Source: Mytilus trossulus (Eukaryota > Mollusca > Bivalvia > Mytilida > Mytilidae). Taken from it: a stretch of DNA of 64,000 bases. Every line of letters starts with the position of its first letter. Position 1 is the stretch's first letter. Shown one piece after another: positions 60,701 to 64,000 of the stretch. Location of the stretch: contig NC_086378.1 in the NCBI RefSeq assembly GCF_036588685.1, positions 37,921,578 through 37,985,577 on the forward strand, written 5' to 3'. Under the pieces are notes generated by a model. It searched no databases, was not told the DNA's origin, and worked only from the letters and a program-made list of their open reading frames with translations. The position numbers and the translations under genes were made by a program.

Positions 60701-61680
60701 CAGTAATTGATATTAAGTGTATCTACCACCAATAAAACCGGGCCACAACACCTAGCCAATACTGAATGTGGCAATAAAATTCAACAATAAATCACATAAT
60801 TTGTTGGGTTTTTTTAATGGAAGGAGGGGCGGAATTTATACTGTCCTACTGGTTAATATTTCATATACCTGAAATCTTTAAAAGATATTTTACATAGATT
60901 TAGGAAGATGTGGTGTGAGTGCCAATGAGACAACTCTCCATCCAAATAACAATTTATAAAAGGGCCTTGGCTAACACCTAACAGCTAAAAAGGGCCCTAA
61001 ATTACTAATGAAAAACCATTCAAACAGGAAATGCCTGTATGCACTTCAGCAAAAATAAAAGTGCTGCTGTTCAGATAAACAATCGTCTGAATGGGGTGTT
61101 CTCCTTATCTTTATAATTTACTCTTTACGTTCATTTGTCTCTATTTTTTTTTTTACTTTTTGTCCATCATTTCTCTTTTCTCAATATATAGATTAGCACA
61201 TCAATAGTTCAAATAATTGTGACATCTGGCTAGGATATTTTATCATTTTTTTCTGGGATGCGTAGGGAGGCGTTCCAGACAAAAAATAAAATAGCCTTGT
61301 CAGACGTCATAATTAATTGGACTAGCATGTCATTTGCTCTATTCCTTATTACATAGTAAATTTTCTCTATTCTTTGTTCCTTTAGTCATAGTTCTCAATT
61401 CTTTATACTTTAACCATAATTCCATGTGGCGGATCCAGGGATAGGGTTCTGGGATTGGAATATCCCCTTTTTATGGACAATCAATGCATTTGAATGGGGA
61501 CATTTAGTTGGAACCCCCCCTTTATCTTGGGTAGGGTACCCCCTTTTCAAAACAGCTGTATCTACCCCTGGTTCCCTATTTTGTGAATCCTCACCCTGAA
61601 CAATATAGATATGATGGATAGAGGTTTAGGATTAAATTAAACTATAATTTTATGTAGTTGTTATGTTTTTTCCTATCATT
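57770..61680. other. Probable intron or intergenic sequence with repeat remnants
   Basis: No convincing exon on either strand. It has a poly-C tract (CCCCCCCCCCCCCC) followed by T-rich sequence at about 58467-58485. Short fragments of mussel repeats lie near 59698 (GTGACGGATCCAGAACTTTT) and 61425 (TGTGGCGGATCCAGGGATAG), and a copy of the GATGTGGTGTGAGTGCCAAT family at 60898-61085. Confidence 0.45.
60895..61085 (+). repeat. GATGTGGTGTGAGTGCCAATG family copy
   Basis: Starts TAGGAAGATGTGGTGTGAGT, then GCCAATGAGACAACTCTCCA and AAAGGGCCTTGGCTAACACC, and ends with GCCTGTATGCACTTCAGCAA. The 5' block is shared with 48768-49020, but the body differs, which suggests a subfamily. Confidence 0.7.
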
Positions 61681-61685
61681 TTATA

Positions 61686-62602
61686 AGGTCTTTTCACTTT
61701 TCCGTGGAAAGACCTATTGGATTTCTTCTTCTGATTATTTTTTTTTCTTCCGCCTAATTTTTTTCCTTCGCTGTTTGTTTCGCAAGATGTCGCTTAGATT
61801 TTTGGAATATGGTATCGAACAGTTTATACGCTTTTGAAACCAACTCTGCTTAACCGAATACTTTCCCATATAAGAGTTATCTCCCCAAACACTGTTTTTC
61901 TTGTTATCTCTAAGGCTTCGTAACCGTATTAGTAACCGACAAAATTATTTTTCCAAATTACTCGTTATATCCTCAGGATGTTCCGTTATATTTTGACCGA
62001 AGCCGTACAGAGATTCTATATGAGAGTTTTCCCCCCTTTTATGTTTGATATAAGAATATGCATTTTTAACTGGTAAACCATAAGTGATAGAGGCCTAGGG
62101 TCTTTTGATTTAAGATCCTTGGTCCAAAAAAATGAAAATTAGGTCAAGGTCAAAGGTCAAGGTCAAATTCTAAATTTTGATTTTGGCTTATTTTCACTCT
62201 TTTTCATTAACTTTATAAGATTTCGACAAATAATTTTTACTAAATTGTAAGTTGGGACATGTCGTAACTTATAAATTTTCATTGGGAGGGTGAGTAGACA
62301 AGAAAGGGGAGTTTTTGCCCCTCTTATATTCAGAATTATGCGTAATGTGATATTACTCATCGACCATACATAATACAGACCTAGGGTCTTTTGATTTGGG
62401 ATCCTTGGTTTATGACCTTGAAATTGAGGTCAAGGTTATAGGTTAATTGGACGTTCTAGATTTTGACCTATGCTTGAAATTTATATTTATACATCATTAA
62501 GCCATAGGAACTGACATTTTCAACTGAATCTTAATATTTTCATATAATAATAGATCCTTATTGGTGGAAAGACCTTCAATTGTTCTTTGAACAATTGGTT
62601 TT
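61686..62602 (-). mobile_element. Element with GGTCTTTCCAC hairpin ends, copy 2
   Basis: Plus-strand start AAGGTCTTTTCACTTTTCCG followed by TGGAAAGACCT is the terminal hairpin, and the plus-strand end GGTGGAAAGACCTTCAATTG with TTCTTTGAACAATTGGTTTT is the other terminus. It is the reverse complement of 39744-41598 without the nested 667 bp element. Shared internal blocks are TATCTCCCCAAACACTGTTT and ACCATAAGTGATAGAGGCCT. Confidence 0.8.
62141..62165 (+). promoter_or_regulatory. Four perfect nuclear-receptor half-sites, copy 2
   Basis: AGGTCA at 62141-62146, 62147-62152, 62154-62159 and 62160-62165, again with spacings 0, 1 and 0. A further AGGTCA lies at 62428-62433 within the same element (TGAGGTCAAGGTTATAGG). 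The pattern matches copy 1 exactly although the elements differ elsewhere. Confidence 0.6.
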
Positions 62603-62609
62603 TAATTTT

Positions 62610-63885
62610 GTTTGTTTTTGTTTTTTGTCATACAGACACACTTTTGGGGTTCAAAAATAATAATATAAAATCATTTAATTAACCTTTTTACTATTCGAGT
62701 CAACCAAACAAATTAGTACAAATGCTTTACACAAACGTAATAATTTAATTAAAATTTAAATGCTAACATTGACATGTCAAAATTCAAGTTTTAATCAAAA
62801 TTGAAGTCTCGGGCTGAGAAAGGGGGGTTTATTTCGTGTGGTCTGTGGGAATTTAATGGATTTCAGTATCGTACAGAGGCAAACATATAGCCATAACCCG
62901 ATCTGATCAATAAACTATGTTATGGATAATGTTCATATCTTTCTACTAACCATTAAACGTAATAATTCTAGGATTTCGTGAACTCAGAAACCTGGATTTG
63001 TTGAAAAATGGCGTCGATTTATGTGCTTCCTTTTCACGGAGTGATGAGTATTTATGCAAATATTTAGGGACTCCTATCATCATAGATACTATTTTTGGTT
63101 ATTTTATATTTAAATAGCCAATAGGATGCAAATGTGTCAGTTATTTTCAGAAGGGGAAAACACCCGCCATATTTTTATCTTCCAAGATAACAATGTCACT
63201 TGCCATTTTCAGATGTTCGTTACTTGTAAAATAAAATCTCTTAAGAAGAAAAAATAGCATGGTCACCTGTAAAACTTACCTATATAACTAATTGATGATG
63301 AAAAGACACAAGTTTAAATTGTCTTTAATAATAAATTTCTCGAAAAATCACACGTACACGATATAAACAAGTTACCGAGATGGCGCGATACTGTCGCCCT
63401 CTATGCAAAAATCGCGATTGTCGCCCTTGATTTTGTGGCCGTTACGTCATATGGAAGGAGGCGCAGAATCGATCTGTGGCTTTCCCAATGAGAAGGGTAC
63501 ATAAACCTTAATATGCATGAAACATTTTCTACCGCTCGTTTAGCAAACACCATTGATCAATACACTGTTTATAGAAATATACTATACAACGCGTTTGATA
63601 GTAGAATACCAGCATACTTAGTATATCAAAAAGTGAAAGTCCGATAAAATTATTGCAATATCAATTAGGTCGGATACCTTGTTGAGCAAAGGGACAAGGT
63701 TTAAACAAAATATGTTCAAACAGGTTTTACAAGATAATTTGCAGATAAAATCTATAAATAATCTGATTAGTTTATGAATGTGATAAACATCCAATGTATT
63801 TAATAAAAATAAAATATAAATGTTTGCAAACTAAGACCATTTAGTTGTGCGTGCTATCTTAATTATAATTTGTCATTTTTTACAG
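62610..63885. other. Probable intron; CpG-containing patch
   Basis: No clear exon. The patch 63370-63480 (GAGATGGCGCGATACTGTCG, TTACGTCATATGGAAGGAGG) is less AT-rich and includes a CRE-like ACGTCA. Two very short frames beginning ATGGC near 63009 (plus) and 63213 (minus) close within 20 codons. Confidence 0.35.
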
Positions 63886-64000
63886 AAACTTCTGCATACA
63901 TCTCGGGTGGATAAGATAATAATGGATCTGTATTTCGCCCAAAATGCTGACTATTCAGTGCATAAAGACAGACTTACATATCAGTATTTCAATACAAATG
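63886..64000 (+). CDS. Partial internal exon running off the window end
   Basis: A strong acceptor (TTTGTCATTTTTTACAG, ending at 63885) is followed by a frame open to the last base: KLLHTSRVDKIIMDLYFAQN then ADYSVHKDRLTYQYFNTN. The two alternative frames close within about eleven codons. It starts in phase 0 and is compatible with the donor after 57769. It is also phase-compatible with the donor after 53987, but that exon has a better continuation at 55648. No domain is recognisable in 38 residues. Confidence 0.5.

Overview
The window looks like nuclear DNA from a marine mussel (Mytilidae, most likely Mytilus). It is AT-rich, its genes carry GT-AG introns of 1-6 kb, and much of it consists of interspersed repeats I recognise as typical of mussel genomes. 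Examples are the ~360 bp family with a GTGTCAAAGAGACAACAACC end, the GATGTGGTATGATTGCCAATGAGACAACT family and the CGAAACACGCGTCTGGCG family. There is no sign of bacterial genes, rRNA, tRNA genes or CRISPR. The species call is inference from repeat content and protein style.

Layout. 1-10.3 kb: two blocks of the same ~36 bp tandem repeat in opposite orientation (945-1840 and about 8165-10260). Between them lie a possible short gene tail on the + strand (2472-3833) and a decayed SWIM zinc-finger gene on the - strand (about 4185-5371). 10.3-22.3 kb: mostly repeats, including a 25-base perfect inverted repeat whose arms are 4.2 kb apart, and a 933 bp foldback element between two 382 bp direct repeats that differ at only two bases. 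23.0-28.6 kb: a complete five-exon gene for a multi-pass membrane protein of the DUF1295 / steroid 5-alpha-reductase-like family (314 residues). 29.5-34.8 kb: an intron-poor B-box/coiled-coil (TRIM-like, RING-less) gene on the - strand, between two same-direction copies of one mobile element. 35-44 kb: transposable element remnants, including a nested element and a tRNA-related SINE.

44.8-56.6 kb: a chain of four exons with matching phases predicts a 1122-residue protein. Two very large exons encode charged, low-complexity sequence; two short exons add a compact C-terminal part. I cannot assign this protein to a family. 57.7 kb to the edge: the first exon of a further gene, immediately beyond one arm of a 207 bp inverted duplication, and an in-phase exon that runs off the window end at 64000.

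The genes do not form an obvious pathway. The strongest calls are the DUF1295 gene and the B-box gene. The most interesting items are the unassigned 1122-residue gene, the inverted duplication that mirrors a start-codon context, and a mobile element carrying four perfect nuclear-receptor half-sites in DR0-DR1-DR0 order in both of its copies.
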